Below, in pieces: positions 1 through 7,955 of a stretch of 64,000 nucleotides of DNA; positions within the stretch are counted from its first letter, which is position 1, and every line of letters begins with the position of its first letter. The DNA comes from Streptomyces sp. SUK 48 (GTDB taxonomy: Bacteria; Actinomycetota; Actinomycetes; Streptomycetales; Streptomycetaceae). The DNA lies in assembly GCF_009650765.1 (NCBI RefSeq), contig NZ_CP045740.1, positions 5,494,001 to 5,558,000 on the forward strand, in the 5' to 3' direction. Made by a program: the position numbers and the translations under genes. The notes beneath the pieces are model-generated. The model had not been told where the DNA came from. It saw nothing but the letters and a program-made list of their open reading frames with translations, and searched no databases.

Positions 1-51
1 TCCGTGAGACCCTTGAGGTTCAGTGCCCGTCGACGGAAAGCCACGCAGTGA
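1..51 (+). CDS. 3' end of an upstream gene (partial, 16 codons)
   Basis: An open frame enters from the left edge and stops at TGA 49-51, overlapping the GTG start of rsfS by GTGA. The visible tail is short and rich in Arg and Lys, and no family can be recognised from it. In Streptomyces the gene before rsfS is usually a LytR/CpsA/Psr-type membrane protein, so this could be its C-terminus. That is inference from gene order only. The stop/start overlap supports translational coupling with rsfS. Confidence 0.35.
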   Translation, partial: SVRPLRFSARRRKATQ

Positions 52-491
52 CCGCCACCGATCGTTCCCTTGAGCTCATCACCACCGCCGCCCAGGCGGC
101 TGCCGACAAGCTCGCCCATGACGTCATCGCCTACGACGTCAGCGACGTCCTGTCGATCACGGACGCCTTCCTGCTCGCTTCCGCGCCGAACGACCGCCAG
201 GTCAAGGCCATCGTCGACGAGATCGAGGAGCGCCTCCAGCAGGAGCTCGGCGCCAAGCCGGTGCGCCGCGAGGGCGACCGCGACGCCCGCTGGATCCTGC
301 TCGACTACGTCGACATCGTGGTCCATGTCCAGCACAGCGAGGAGCGCGTCTTCTACGCCCTGGAGCGGCTGTGGAAGGACTGCCCCGAGCTGGAGCTGCC
401 CGCCGACGCCAAGGCGACCCGCGGCAAGGGTGAGGAGCACGCCAAGCTCCTGGAGTCCGAGGCCGACGAGGAGCCGGGCGGGCAGTGGTGA
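48..491 (+). CDS. rsfS: Ribosome silencing factor RsfS
   Basis: A 147-residue protein of the RsfS/DUF143 family, which binds ribosomal protein L14 on free 50S subunits and blocks joining with 30S when nutrients are low. The family core is clear (YDVSDVLSITDAFLLASAPN, later a GDRDARWILLDYVDIVVHV-like stretch), and length is slightly above the usual 105-130 because of an acidic C-terminal tail. The GTG start overlaps the stop of the preceding frame, and the TGA stop overlaps the ATG of the next gene (ATGA), so the genes are probably co-transcribed and translationally coupled. The family assignment is firm; the physiological role follows from the family. Confidence 0.93.
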   Translation: MTATDRSLELITTAAQAAADKLAHDVIAYDVSDVLSITDAFLLASAPNDRQVKAIVDEIEERLQQELGAKPVRREGDRDARWILLDYVDIVVHVQHSEERVFYALERLWKDCPELELPADAKATRGKGEEHAKLLESEADEEPGGQW

Positions 492-1159
492 TGAGCGCCA
501 CGGGTGAGGTGACCGACCGCAGGGACCGGGGCCGCCGCGTCATCCTGTGGCGGCACGGCCAGACCTCGTGGAACGTGGAGCGTCGCTTCCAGGGCAGCAC
601 CGACGTCCCGCTGACCGAGACCGGCATCGGGCAGGCCCGCCGCGCCGCCCGGCTGCTGGCCTCGCTGAACCCCGACGCGATCGTCTCCTCGGACCTGACG
701 CGGGCCGCGGACACGGCCGCCGAGCTGGCCGCGCTCACCGGTCTCGACGTCACCCGCGACGAGGGCCTGCGCGAGACCTACGCGGGCGTCTGGCAGGGGC
801 TGACGCACACGGAGATCATCGCCCGCCACGGCGACGAGTACGCCGCCTGGAAGCGCGGCGAGGCGATCCGCCGTGGCGGGGGCGAACTGGAGACCGAGGT
901 CGCCGACCGGGCCGCGCCCGTCGTCCTGCGGCATGTGGAGAAGCTGCCCGTGGACGGCACCCTGGTGGTCGTCAGCCACGGCGGCACCATCCGCACCACC
1001 ATCGGCCGGCTGCTCGGCCTCCAGGCCCCGCACTGGGAGAGCCTCGGCGGTCTCTCCAACTGCTGCTGGTCCGTGCTGGGCGAGGGCGCGCGCGGCTGGC
1101 GCCTGCTGGAGCACAACGCGGGCACCCTCCCCGAGCCGGTCCTCGGCGACGACGACTGA
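491..1159 (+). CDS. Histidine phosphatase (phosphoglycerate mutase-like)
   Basis: A 222-residue member of the histidine phosphatase superfamily. The catalytic RHG lies at about residues 21-23 (LWRHGQTSWN) and the second catalytic histidine near residue 163 (VVSHGGTIRT). These enzymes pass phosphate through a phosphohistidine. The substrate cannot be read from sequence; relatives include cobalamin-pathway and glycolytic-type phosphatases. ATG 491 is chosen because it gives the ATGA overlap with rsfS; GTG codons at 485 and 488 are alternatives. The gene is followed by a tRNA-Ala gene on the same strand. Confidence 0.9.
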   Translation: MSATGEVTDRRDRGRRVILWRHGQTSWNVERRFQGSTDVPLTETGIGQARRAARLLASLNPDAIVSSDLTRAADTAAELAALTGLDVTRDEGLRETYAGVWQGLTHTEIIARHGDEYAAWKRGEAIRRGGGELETEVADRAAPVVLRHVEKLPVDGTLVVVSHGGTIRTTIGRLLGLQAPHWESLGGLSNCCWSVLGEGARGWRLLEHNAGTLPEPVLGDDD

Positions 1160-1255
1160 GCCCGCGGCGGCTCCGCACCCCCGGATTTCACTTTCCGGCA
1201 GGTCACAGGCTAAAGTTCTTCTTGTTCGCCCCGCCGAGCGGGAAGAACACAGCAA

Positions 1256-1328
1256 GGGGCTATAGCTCAGTTGGTAGAGCGCCTGCATGGCATGCAGGAG
1301 GTCAGGAGTTCAATTCTCCTTAGCTCCA
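1256..1328 (+). tRNA. tRNA-Ala (GGC), copy 1
   Basis: A full cloverleaf is visible. The acceptor stem is GGGGCTA/TAGCTCC with one G-T pair, and the anticodon stem is CCTGC/GCAGG around the loop ATGGCAT, giving anticodon GGC. The T-arm reads GGAGTTCAATTCTCC, and the discriminator is A. CCA is not encoded. It is identical over all 73 bases to the copy at 1836. A weak promoter (TTCACT, 18-base spacer, TAAAGT) lies at 1187-1216. Confidence 0.97.
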
Positions 1329-1335
1329 CAGGAGG

Positions 1336-1368
1336 AAGATCCCGTCCCCGTCAGGGGGGCGGGATCTT
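1336..1368 (+). terminator. Terminator after tRNA-Ala copy 1
   Basis: A perfect 9-bp inverted repeat AAGATCCCG/CGGGATCTT at 1336-1344 and 1360-1368, with a C/G-rich loop that can itself pair, followed by CTGTTTGTG. It starts eight bases after the tRNA. Confidence 0.8.
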
Positions 1369-1462
1369 CTGTTTGTGCTACTGAAGCGTCGCTGACCGTG
1401 TCGGTCCCCTCGTGGCAGAATCGGACGGCCGGAAGGGGGCGCGGTCCGACGGGAGCTGATCG

Positions 1463-1696
1463 ATGGGTGCACACAGGCGGAAGTGCGACTGGTGCGGCAG
1501 CGGTACGCCCATCGTGCGCGACATGGAGCCGGTCAACGCCGACTACCAGTACTGGTGCGAGGAGTGCGCGCGGGCGCTGATCATAAAAGGCGACCCCATC
1601 GAGACGTACCGGGAGCTGGAGGGCGAGCCGATCTACGGTCGCCTCCTGGAGGAGCACTGCACCCTCAAGCGGTTCTACTCCTTCGTCGCCGCCTGA
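1463..1696 (+). CDS. Small zinc-ribbon protein of unknown function
   Basis: A 77-residue protein with two CxxC knuckles, CDWC near residues 8-11 and CEEC near 32-35, followed by an acidic and aromatic C-terminus. The pattern suggests a single zinc ribbon that could bind nucleic acid or protein. No precise family is recognised. A good start is ATG 1463 preceded by GGGAGC. It lies alone between two identical tRNA-Ala genes. What is seen is the cysteine pattern; the zinc-binding role is inferred. Confidence 0.75.
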   Translation: MGAHRRKCDWCGSGTPIVRDMEPVNADYQYWCEECARALIIKGDPIETYRELEGEPIYGRLLEEHCTLKRFYSFVAA

Positions 1697-1736
1697 GCCG
1701 GGCAGCGTGGATCGATCATCATAGAAACGGACATTC

Positions 1737-1752
1737 GCGACCAATTGGTCGC
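1737..1752. repeat. Perfect 16-bp palindrome
   Basis: GCGACCAATTGGTCGC is a perfect palindrome 40 bp after the zinc-ribbon gene and 14 bp before the promoter of the second tRNA-Ala. It has no loop and no T-run, so it resembles a dimeric-repressor operator more than a terminator. The binding protein is unknown. Confidence 0.5.
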
Positions 1753-1765
1753 AGTGGAAACCGAT

Positions 1766-1794
1766 TTGGCGCTCCGGCCCGGTGCCTGTAATGT
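1766..1794 (+). promoter_or_regulatory. Promoter of tRNA-Ala copy 2
   Basis: TTGGCG at 1766-1771 and TAATGT at 1789-1794, separated by 17 bp, fit the principal actinobacterial sigma factor. The distance to the tRNA (about 41 bp from the -10) leaves a short 5' leader, as for other stable RNA genes. Confidence 0.6.
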
Positions 1795-1835
1795 TTACGA
1801 CGTCGCCAGGGGAACCGGGCGGAGAAACAAAACAA

Positions 1836-1908
1836 GGGGCTATAGCTCAGTTGGTAGAGCGCCTGCATGGCATGCAGGAGGTCAGGAGTTCAATTCTCCT
1901 TAGCTCCA
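1836..1908 (+). tRNA. tRNA-Ala (GGC), copy 2
   Basis: Identical over 73 bases to the tRNA at 1256, with the same anticodon GGC and the same CCA-less 3' end. Flanking sequence is unrelated except for a short purine-rich stretch just before the tRNA (AACACAGCAAG against AACAAAACAAG) and a few 3' bases (ACAG), so this is a duplicated gene with its own promoter and terminator. Confidence 0.97.
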
Positions 1909-1917
1909 CAGAAGTCG

Positions 1918-1949
1918 AGAGCGGATCATCCAAAAGGATGGTCCGCTCT
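1918..1949 (+). terminator. Terminator after tRNA-Ala copy 2
   Basis: A 14-bp stem with one G-T pair, AGAGCGGATCATCC against GGATGGTCCGCTCT, closes an AAAA loop nine bases after the tRNA. It separates the tRNA from the leuS leader region. Confidence 0.85.
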
Positions 1950-2006
1950 TCGCCTATTCGCGCCCTACGTCCCCGTCGGATCGACGCCTGCGGTACCCTA
2001 GGCGCC

Positions 2007-2045
2007 ATGCGTGCCGTACGCCTTCTGCTTAGCGGGCCGCGCTGA
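2007..2045 (+). CDS. Leucine leader peptide of leuS
   Basis: A 12-residue ORF, MRAVRLLLSGPR, with three consecutive Leu codons (CTT CTG CTT). CTT is rare in such high-GC genomes, which favours a sensing role. The -10-like TACCCT sits at 1994-1999, only seven bases before the ATG, so the leader mRNA may be nearly leaderless. It is followed by a clear intrinsic terminator and then leuS. This is the classical layout of amino-acid attenuation, already described for leucine genes in actinobacteria. Confidence 0.8.
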   Translation: MRAVRLLLSGPR

Positions 2046-2117
2046 TCAGTACCGACCCCGGTGGTACCCGTGAGGTCGGCATCGGCGCGGCGTCCCCTCC
2101 TGCGTGAGGGGATTTTT
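2036..2117 (+). promoter_or_regulatory. leuS attenuator with intrinsic terminator
   Basis: Directly after the Leu codons GCCGCGC (2036-2042) can pair with GCGCGGC (2085-2091), and CCGACC (2052-2057) with GGTCGG (2074-2079). The terminator is TCCCCTC/GAGGGGA at 2093-2099 and 2106-2112, followed by five T at 2113-2117. A ribosome stalled on the Leu codons would cover the first pairing arm. The exact antiterminator was not resolved by eye. The model predicts that shortage of Leu-tRNA raises leuS expression. Confidence 0.75.
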
Positions 2118-2158
2118 CATTTCTGCAGGCAGAGACGATCGATGGAGCTTTGAGGATC

Positions 2159-5032
2159 ATGAGCGAGACGAACCCCGCTGCCGCCGCGCCACCGGCGGAG
2201 GCCGCCCCGTACCGCTACACGGCCGCCATGGCCGCCGAGATCGAGGCACGCTGGCAGGACGTCTGGGACGCCGACGGCACGTATGCCGCCGACAACCCCG
2301 AGGGCGACCTGGCGGGCGAGGGCGCCGGCAGGCCCAAGAAGTTCATCATGGACATGTTCCCGTACCCCTCCGGCGCCGGCCTGCACGTCGGCCACCCGCT
2401 GGGCTACATCGCCACCGACGTCTACGCCCGGTTCCAGCGCATGACCGGCCACAACGTCCTGCACACCCTGGGCTTCGACGCCTTCGGCCTGCCCGCCGAG
2501 CAGTACGCCGTGCAGACCGGCACGCACCCGCGCGTGTCCACCGAGGCCAACATGGAGAACATGAAGGCCCAGCTGCGCCGGCTGGGCCTGGGCCACGACA
2601 AGCGCCGGTCCTTCGCCACGATCGACCCGGACTACTACAAGTGGACCCAGTGGATCTTCCTGCAGATCTTCAACTCCTGGTACGACGACGAGGCCCGCAA
2701 GGCCCGTCCGATCGCCGAGCTGATCGCCCAGTTCGAGACCGGTGAGCGCGCGATCGAGGGCACCACGCGCGGCTGGAACGAGCTGACCGCAGCCGAGCGC
2801 GCCGACGTCCTGGGCGAGTACCGCCTGGCCTACGCCTCCGACGCGCCGGTCAACTGGTGCCCCGGCCTGGGCACCGTGCTGGCCAACGAGGAGGTCACCG
2901 CCGACGGCCGCTCCGAGCGCGGCAACTTCCCCGTCTTCAAGTCCAAGCTGCGCCAGTGGAACATGCGCATCACCGCCTACGCGGACCGCCTGCTGACGGA
3001 CCTGGACGAGCTGGACTGGCCCGAGGCCATCAAGCTGCAGCAGCGCAACTGGATCGGCCGCAGCGAGGGCGCCCGCGTCGACTTCCCCGTCGACGGCGAG
3101 CGGATCACCGTCTTCACCACCCGCCCGGACACCCTGTTCGGCGCCACCTACATGGTGCTGGCGCCCGAACACCCGCTGGCCGACAAGTTCACCCCCGCGA
3201 CCTGGCCCGAGGGCACCCGCGAGGCGTGGACCGGCGGCCACGCCACCCCCGCCGAGGCCGTCGCCGCCTACCGCGCCCAGGCCGCCGCCAAGTCCGACGT
3301 CGAGCGCCAGGCCGAGGCCAAGGACAAGACCGGCGTCTTCACCGGTGTCTTCGCCGTGAACCCGGCCAACGGCGAGCAGGTGCCCGTCTTCATCGCCGAC
3401 TACGTGCTGATGGGCTACGGCACCGGCGCGATCATGGCCGTCCCCGCGCACGACACCCGCGACTTCGCCTTCGCGCGCGCCTTCGAGCTGCCCGTGCGCT
3501 GCGTGGTCGAGCCGACCGACGGCCGCGGCACCGACACCGCCGGCTGGGACGACGCGTTCGCCTCGTACGACGCGACGATCGTCAACTCGGCCGGCGAGGG
3601 CATCACCCTGGACGGCCTGGGCGTCACCGAGGCCAAGGCGCGCATCACCGAGTGGCTGGAGCGCAAGGGCATCGGCCGGGGCACCGTCAACTTCCGGCTG
3701 CGCGACTGGCTGTTCAGCCGCCAGCGCTACTGGGGCGAGCCCTTCCCGATCGTCTACGACGAGGACGGCATCGCACACGCGCTGCCCGAGTCGATGCTGC
3801 CGCTGGAGCTGCCCGAGGTCGAGGACTACAGCCCGCGCACCTTCGACCCCGACGACGCGAACACCCGGCCCGAGACCCCCCTGTCGCGCAACGACGAGTG
3901 GGTCCACGTCACCCTGGACCTGGGCGACGGACCGAAGAAGTACCGCCGCGAGACCAACACCATGCCCAACTGGGCCGGTTCCTGCTGGTACGAGTTCCGC
4001 TACCTGGACCCGCACAACGACCGACAGATGGTCGACCCGGAGATCGAGCGCTACTGGATGGGCCCGCGCGAGGGCCAGCCGCACGGCGGTGTCGACCTGT
4101 ACGTGGGCGGCGCCGAGCACGCCGTGCTGCACCTGCTGTACGCCCGCTTCTGGTCCAAGGTGCTGTTCGATCTGGGACACGTCTCCTCCGCGGAGCCGTT
4201 CCACAAGCTGTTCAACCAGGGCATGATCCAGGCGTACGTCTACCGCGACAGCCGGGGCATCGCCGTGCCGGCCGCCGAGGTGGAGGAGCGCGACGGCGCG
4301 TACTGGTACGAGGGCGAGAAGGTCAGCCGCCTGCTGGGCAAGATGGGCAAGTCGCTGAAGAACGCGGTGACCCCGGACGAGATCGCCGCCGAGTACGGCG
4401 CCGACACGCTGCGCCTGTACGAGATGGCCATGGGTCCGCTGGACGTCTCCCGCCCCTGGGACACGCGCGCGGTCGTCGGCCAGTTCCGGCTGCTGCAGCG
4501 GCTGTGGCGCAACATCGTGGACGAGAACACCGGCGAGCCGACCGTGACCGACGCGGCGCCCGACGAGGACACGCTGCGCGCCCTGCACAAGGCGATCGAC
4601 GGAGTGCGCCAGGACCTGGAGGGCCTGCGCTTCAACACCGCCATCGCCAAGGTCACCGAGCTGAACAACCACCTGACCAAGGCCAACGCCGCCCTGCCGA
4701 GGTCGGTGGCCGAGCGGCTGGTGCTGATGGTCGCCCCGCTGGCCCCGCACGTCGCCGAGGAACTGTGGCGCCGCCTGGGCCACACCGACTCGGTCGTCCA
4801 CCGGGACTTCCCGGTCGCCGACCCGCGGTACGTGGTGGACGACACCGTGACCTGCGTCGTCCAGATCAAGGGCAAGGTCAAGGCCCGCCTGGAGGTGCCC
4901 CCGGGCATCTCCGAGGAGGAGCTGGAGAAGGTGGCCCTGTCCGACGAGAAGGTCGTCGCGGCACTGGACGGCGCGGGCATCCGCAAGGTCATCGTGCGCG
5001 CGCCGAAGCTGGTGAACATCGTTCCGGCGTAA
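2159..5032 (+). CDS. leuS: Leucyl-tRNA synthetase
   Basis: A 957-residue class I synthetase that charges tRNA-Leu. The HIGH motif appears as HVGHP near residues 76-80, after the FPYPSGAGL stretch typical of LeuRS. The KMSKS motif is KMGKS near residue 728. An editing CP1 domain lies between them (TTRPDTLFG and [12 protein letters not shown]), and the anticodon-binding and C-terminal domains are complete. The length matches the long actinobacterial form. ATG 2159 is preferred over TTG 2150, with GAGG just upstream. Expression is probably governed by the leucine attenuator before it. Confidence 0.97.
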   Translation: MSETNPAAAAPPAEAAPYRYTAAMAAEIEARWQDVWDADGTYAADNPEGDLAGEGAGRPKKFIMDMFPYPSGAGLHVGHPLGYIATDVYARFQRMTGHNVLHTLGFDAFGLPAEQYAVQTGTHPRVSTEANMENMKAQLRRLGLGHDKRRSFATIDPDYYKWTQWIFLQIFNSWYDDEARKARPIAELIAQFETGERAIEGTTRGWNELTAAERADVLGEYRLAYASDAPVNWCPGLGTVLANEEVTADGRSERGNFPVFKSKLRQWNMRITAYADRLLTDLDELDWPEAIKLQQRNWIGRSEGARVDFPVDGERITVFTTRPDTLFGATYMVLAPEHPLADKFTPATWPEGTREAWTGGHATPAEAVAAYRAQAAAKSDVERQAEAKDKTGVFTGVFAVNPANGEQVPVFIADYVLMGYGTGAIMAVPAHDTRDFAFARAFELPVRCVVEPTDGRGTDTAGWDDAFASYDATIVNSAGEGITLDGLGVTEAKARITEWLERKGIGRGTVNFRLRDWLFSRQRYWGEPFPIVYDEDGIAHALPESMLPLELPEVEDYSPRTFDPDDANTRPETPLSRNDEWVHVTLDLGDGPKKYRRETNTMPNWAGSCWYEFRYLDPHNDRQMVDPEIERYWMGPREGQPHGGVDLYVGGAEHAVLHLLYARFWSKVLFDLGHVSSAEPFHKLFNQGMIQAYVYRDSRGIAVPAAEVEERDGAYWYEGEKVSRLLGKMGKSLKNAVTPDEIAAEYGADTLRLYEMAMGPLDVSRPWDTRAVVGQFRLLQRLWRNIVDENTGEPTVTDAAPDEDTLRALHKAIDGVRQDLEGLRFNTAIAKVTELNNHLTKANAALPRSVAERLVLMVAPLAPHVAEELWRRLGHTDSVVHRDFPVADPRYVVDDTVTCVVQIKGKVKARLEVPPGISEEELEKVALSDEKVVAALDGAGIRKVIVRAPKLVNIVPA

Positions 5033-5160
5033 TCGCGACGCCTCTCGGGGTCCTCCCCTACGGGCAGGTTCGGGGTTCTTCTGGAACCTCGGGCCTGCCC
5101 GTTGCGTTTACCGTTGAGGAGTGCCGCGACGCGCGGCGCACCTGCCCGAGGAGGAGCGCC

Positions 5161-5817
5161 GTGGAAGCAGTGATCATCGTCATCTCCCTGTTCTTCCTGG
5201 CCTTCGTCGCCCTGGGCGCCTATGCCACGATCAAGGTGGTGGGCGCCGCCAAGCGCGGCGTGGACCGCACCATCGTCCAGGCCCGGCGCACCGTCGAGGA
5301 CCAGACGCTGCGTGCCAAGTCCTTCGCCCAGGTGGGCCCGGCCGCCGAGCTGGCCCAGCTCCGGCTCACCCTGCGCACCTCCATGCGCGCCACCCAGGAC
5401 GCGCTCCAGGCGGGCGCGGCCGAGGACGAGTCGCTGAAGGAGTCCCTGGGCCTCTTCGAGCGCCTCAGCGCGCACGGACACGAGCTGGACGCCGACCTCA
5501 AGCGCCTGGAGTCCGAGCCCGACCGCGCCACGCTCGCCGCCCGGCTGCCCGGCCTGCGCGCCCGCACCGAGCGGATCACCCAGTCCGCCGACGCCCTGCG
5601 CTGGGCCGTCCGCGACCGCGCCCGCCGCTTCGCCGACGACGATCTCGGCACCCTCAGCGCCCAGATCGACATCGAGGCCGACGCCCTGCGCCACTGGACC
5701 CGGCCCGGCGGCACCGAGGAGCCGGCCCCGGAGCCCGCGCCCCACTCCCTCACCCCGCCCACACCGCGCCCGTCCTACCCGTGGCAGAAGAGCCCCCGAC
5801 CGGAGAGCACCACCTGA
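5161..5817 (+). CDS. Membrane-anchored coiled-coil protein
   Basis: A 218-residue protein. A transmembrane helix at about residues 2-25 (VIIVISLFFLAFVALGAYAT) is followed by a long charged alpha-helical region rich in Ala, Leu, Arg and Glu, with coiled-coil-like spacing, and a Pro-rich tail (residues 180-218). GTG 5161 follows a strong GAGGAG ribosome site. It is probably an inner-membrane protein with a cytoplasmic helical domain, typical of conserved Streptomyces proteins of unknown function. It lies between leuS and a degV gene on the same strand. Confidence 0.8.
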   Translation: MEAVIIVISLFFLAFVALGAYATIKVVGAAKRGVDRTIVQARRTVEDQTLRAKSFAQVGPAAELAQLRLTLRTSMRATQDALQAGAAEDESLKESLGLFERLSAHGHELDADLKRLESEPDRATLAARLPGLRARTERITQSADALRWAVRDRARRFADDDLGTLSAQIDIEADALRHWTRPGGTEEPAPEPAPHSLTPPTPRPSYPWQKSPRPESTT

Positions 5818-5943
5818 CCGGCACCGCATCACCCGGGGCCCCGGGTTCGGTCGGGGCTCGATCCGGGCTTGCGGGCGCCATGCGCGGGCACACGTCAGGG
5901 GCCGGGCTGCCACGCGTGCGCCCCGGCGGGTAACCTCCAGCTC

Positions 5944-6789
5944 ATGTCCCGCCATGTCGCCATCGTCACCGATTCCACGGCCTACTTGCCGCACCGGACG
6001 ATGGAGCGGCACGGCATCACCGCGGTCCCGCTGACCGTGGTCCTCGGCGACCAGGCGCTCGAAGAGGGGACCGAGATCTCCACCCGTGCCCTCGCCCAGG
6101 CCCTCACCAAGCGGCGCTCCGTCACCACGTCGCGCCCCAGCCCCGAGGTGTTCGCCGAGACCTACCGCCGGGTCGCCGAGTCCGGCGCGCGGGGCATCGT
6201 CTCCCTGCACCTGTCCGGAGAGCTGTCCGGCACCTACGACGCGGCCGTCCTCGCGGCCCGTCAGGCGCCGGTGCCCGTGCGGGTGGTGGACACCGGGATG
6301 GTCGCGATGGCCCTCGGCTTCTGCGCCCTCGCCGCGGCCGAGACGGCGGAGGCGGGCGGCACCGTGGACGAAGCCGTCACCGCCGCCGAGAAACGGGCCG
6401 CCGGCACCTCCGCCTACTTCTACGTGGACACCCTCGACTATCTGCGCCGCGGCGGCCGTATCGGCGCCGCCCAGGCCCTGCTCGGCTCCGCGCTCGCGGT
6501 CAAACCCCTGCTCAGCCTCGACGGCGGCCGTATCGAGCTGCTGGAGAAGGTCCGTACGGCCTCGAAGGCGATCGCCCGCCTGGAGGAGCTCGCCGCCGAG
6601 CGCGCCGGGGGCGCGGAGGTCGACATCGCCGTCCACCATCTCGCCGCCCCCGAACGCGCCGCCGCGCTCGCCGACCGGCTGCGGGAACGGGTGCCGGGGC
6701 TGGGGGAGTTGCACGTCAGCGAGGTGGGAGCGGTGATCGGGGCGCACACCGGGCCGGGGCTGCTGGGGGCGGTCGTCTCACCGCGCTGA
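5944..6789 (+). CDS. DegV family fatty-acid-binding protein
   Basis: A 281-residue DegV protein. The N-terminal signature is VAIVTDSTAYLP, followed by TSRPSPEVF, LSGELSGTYDAA and VDTLDYLRRGGRIG, all characteristic. DegV proteins bind a fatty acyl chain; Gram-positive FakB proteins present it to the FakA kinase. No kinase is seen here, so the role in this organism is open. ATG 5944 begins at the conserved core and no ribosome site precedes it, so a leaderless mRNA is possible (TAACCT at 5931-5936). Confidence 0.9.
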   Translation: MSRHVAIVTDSTAYLPHRTMERHGITAVPLTVVLGDQALEEGTEISTRALAQALTKRRSVTTSRPSPEVFAETYRRVAESGARGIVSLHLSGELSGTYDAAVLAARQAPVPVRVVDTGMVAMALGFCALAAAETAEAGGTVDEAVTAAEKRAAGTSAYFYVDTLDYLRRGGRIGAAQALLGSALAVKPLLSLDGGRIELLEKVRTASKAIARLEELAAERAGGAEVDIAVHHLAAPERAAALADRLRERVPGLGELHVSEVGAVIGAHTGPGLLGAVVSPR

Positions 6790-6924
6790 GGGGCGTCCGC
6801 GACCTCGCGGCGGGTGCGTTTCTGCCGCGGGTCCGCTTCCCCGCGGCGGGAGTGTCGCCTCGGCGCGACTGGGGTGGTGATCGGGTCGGGGCCCTGCGGA
6901 GAGTCACCCACACGAGTGGCCAAG

Positions 6925-6933
6925 TTATCCACA
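6925..6933 (+). promoter_or_regulatory. DnaA-box-like 9-mer
   Basis: TTATCCACA is a perfect match to the strong E. coli-type DnaA box and lies 51 bp before comEA. Only one copy is seen nearby, so it is not an origin. It could be chance or a DnaA-responsive regulatory site. Confidence 0.4.
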
Positions 6934-6983
6934 ACCCGCCGGGTTTCCCCGGGAATTGACCAAGATCATCGCGAAGCGGCGGG

Positions 6984-7955
6984 ATGCCCGATCCTCGTCG
7001 CATGGCACTTCGCTCACATCCTCGCACCGTCACCCCGACCAGCGGCCCCGGCCGCGGCCCCGCCTCCGACGTGCGCGTGCGGCAGCGCGCGTCCGAACAC
7101 CGCCGTGTCCGGCACCGCGCGCACGCACCCACGGAGGACCTGCGGCGCCGGGCGGAGCTCCTCTTCGGCGAACAGGCCGTGCAGCGACGGGAGTCGGGAA
7201 AGACGCCGTCGGCCACTTACGAACCGGTGGACCGACCGCCGGAGCAACCGGACCCGCCGCCGGAGCACCCGGACCCGCCGCCCCCGGACTGGCGGGAGCG
7301 GGCCGGGACGGCGATGCGGGAGCGGCTGCCGGTGTGGCTGCAGTCGCGGTGCGGGGTGGAGCGGCGCGGGACGGTGGCGCTCGCCGTGCTGCTGGTGGTG
7401 GCCGCGCTGTTCGCCGTGCAGCACTTCTGGGCGGGCCGGCCCGAGCCGGTGAGCGCGCCCCCAGTGGTGCGCGCCCGGCCGACGTACGCGAGAACACCCG
7501 CCGCGAGTGGGGGCGGTACGGCGGCTTCGGGCGGGCAGATCGTCGTGGACGTCGGCGGCAAGGTCCGCGCTCCGGGAATCCGCCGGCTCCCCACGGGCTC
7601 CCGGGTGGCCGACGCGCTGCGGGCGGCGGGCGGGGTCCGGCCGGGCGTGAACACCGACGGCCTCAACCGGGCCCGCTTCCTGGTCGACGGCGAACAGGTG
7701 CTCGTCGGCGAGTCGGTGCCCGCCGTCGCCCCCGCCGGCACCGCGGCCCCGTCCGGCCCGGCCGCGCAGATCTCCCTCAACACGGCCACCGAGGACCAGC
7801 TCGACACCCTGCCGGGAGTCGGCCCGGTGCTGGCCCGGCACATCATCGACTACCGCACCCGGCACGGCGGTTTCCGCTCGGTGGACGAACTCCGCCAGGT
7901 CAACGGCATCGGCGACCGCCGCTTCACCGACCTCCGCGACCTGGTACGGCCATGA
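6984..7955 (+). CDS. comEA: ComEA-type helix-hairpin-helix DNA-binding protein
   Basis: A 323-residue protein. A long N-terminal cytoplasmic region rich in Arg and Pro is followed by one transmembrane helix near residues 129-148 (TVALAVLLVVAALFAVQHF). Next come an SLBB domain at about 183-245 (VVDVGGKVRAPGIRRLPTGS) and a ComEA-type HhH repeat at about 261-322 (ISLNTATEDQLDTLPGVGP). ComEA binds incoming DNA outside the membrane and hands it to ComEC, whose gene follows with an ATGA overlap. Streptomyces are not known to be naturally competent, so the biological role is uncertain. ATG 7002 is an alternative start. Confidence 0.9.
   Translation: MPDPRRMALRSHPRTVTPTSGPGRGPASDVRVRQRASEHRRVRHRAHAPTEDLRRRAELLFGEQAVQRRESGKTPSATYEPVDRPPEQPDPPPEHPDPPPPDWRERAGTAMRERLPVWLQSRCGVERRGTVALAVLLVVAALFAVQHFWAGRPEPVSAPPVVRARPTYARTPAASGGGTAASGGQIVVDVGGKVRAPGIRRLPTGSRVADALRAAGGVRPGVNTDGLNRARFLVDGEQVLVGESVPAVAPAGTAAPSGPAAQISLNTATEDQLDTLPGVGPVLARHIIDYRTRHGGFRSVDELRQVNGIGDRRFTDLRDLVRP

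Noticed and set aside
1909..2158. T-box riboswitch before leuS
   Set aside because: No T-box consensus or specifier-loop layout was seen; the Leu-rich leader ORF and terminator explain the region.
2117..4801. Long open frame on the minus strand opposite leuS
   Set aside because: Composition is Val/Gly/Asp/Gln-rich without family motifs, it is the mirror of leuS codon bias, and leuS is unmistakable. Similar mirror frames opposite lepA, dnaJ, leuA and the tricorn gene were left out for the same reason.
6925..6933. Replication origin
   Set aside because: Only one DnaA-box-like 9-mer is seen and no dnaA or dnaN lies nearby.
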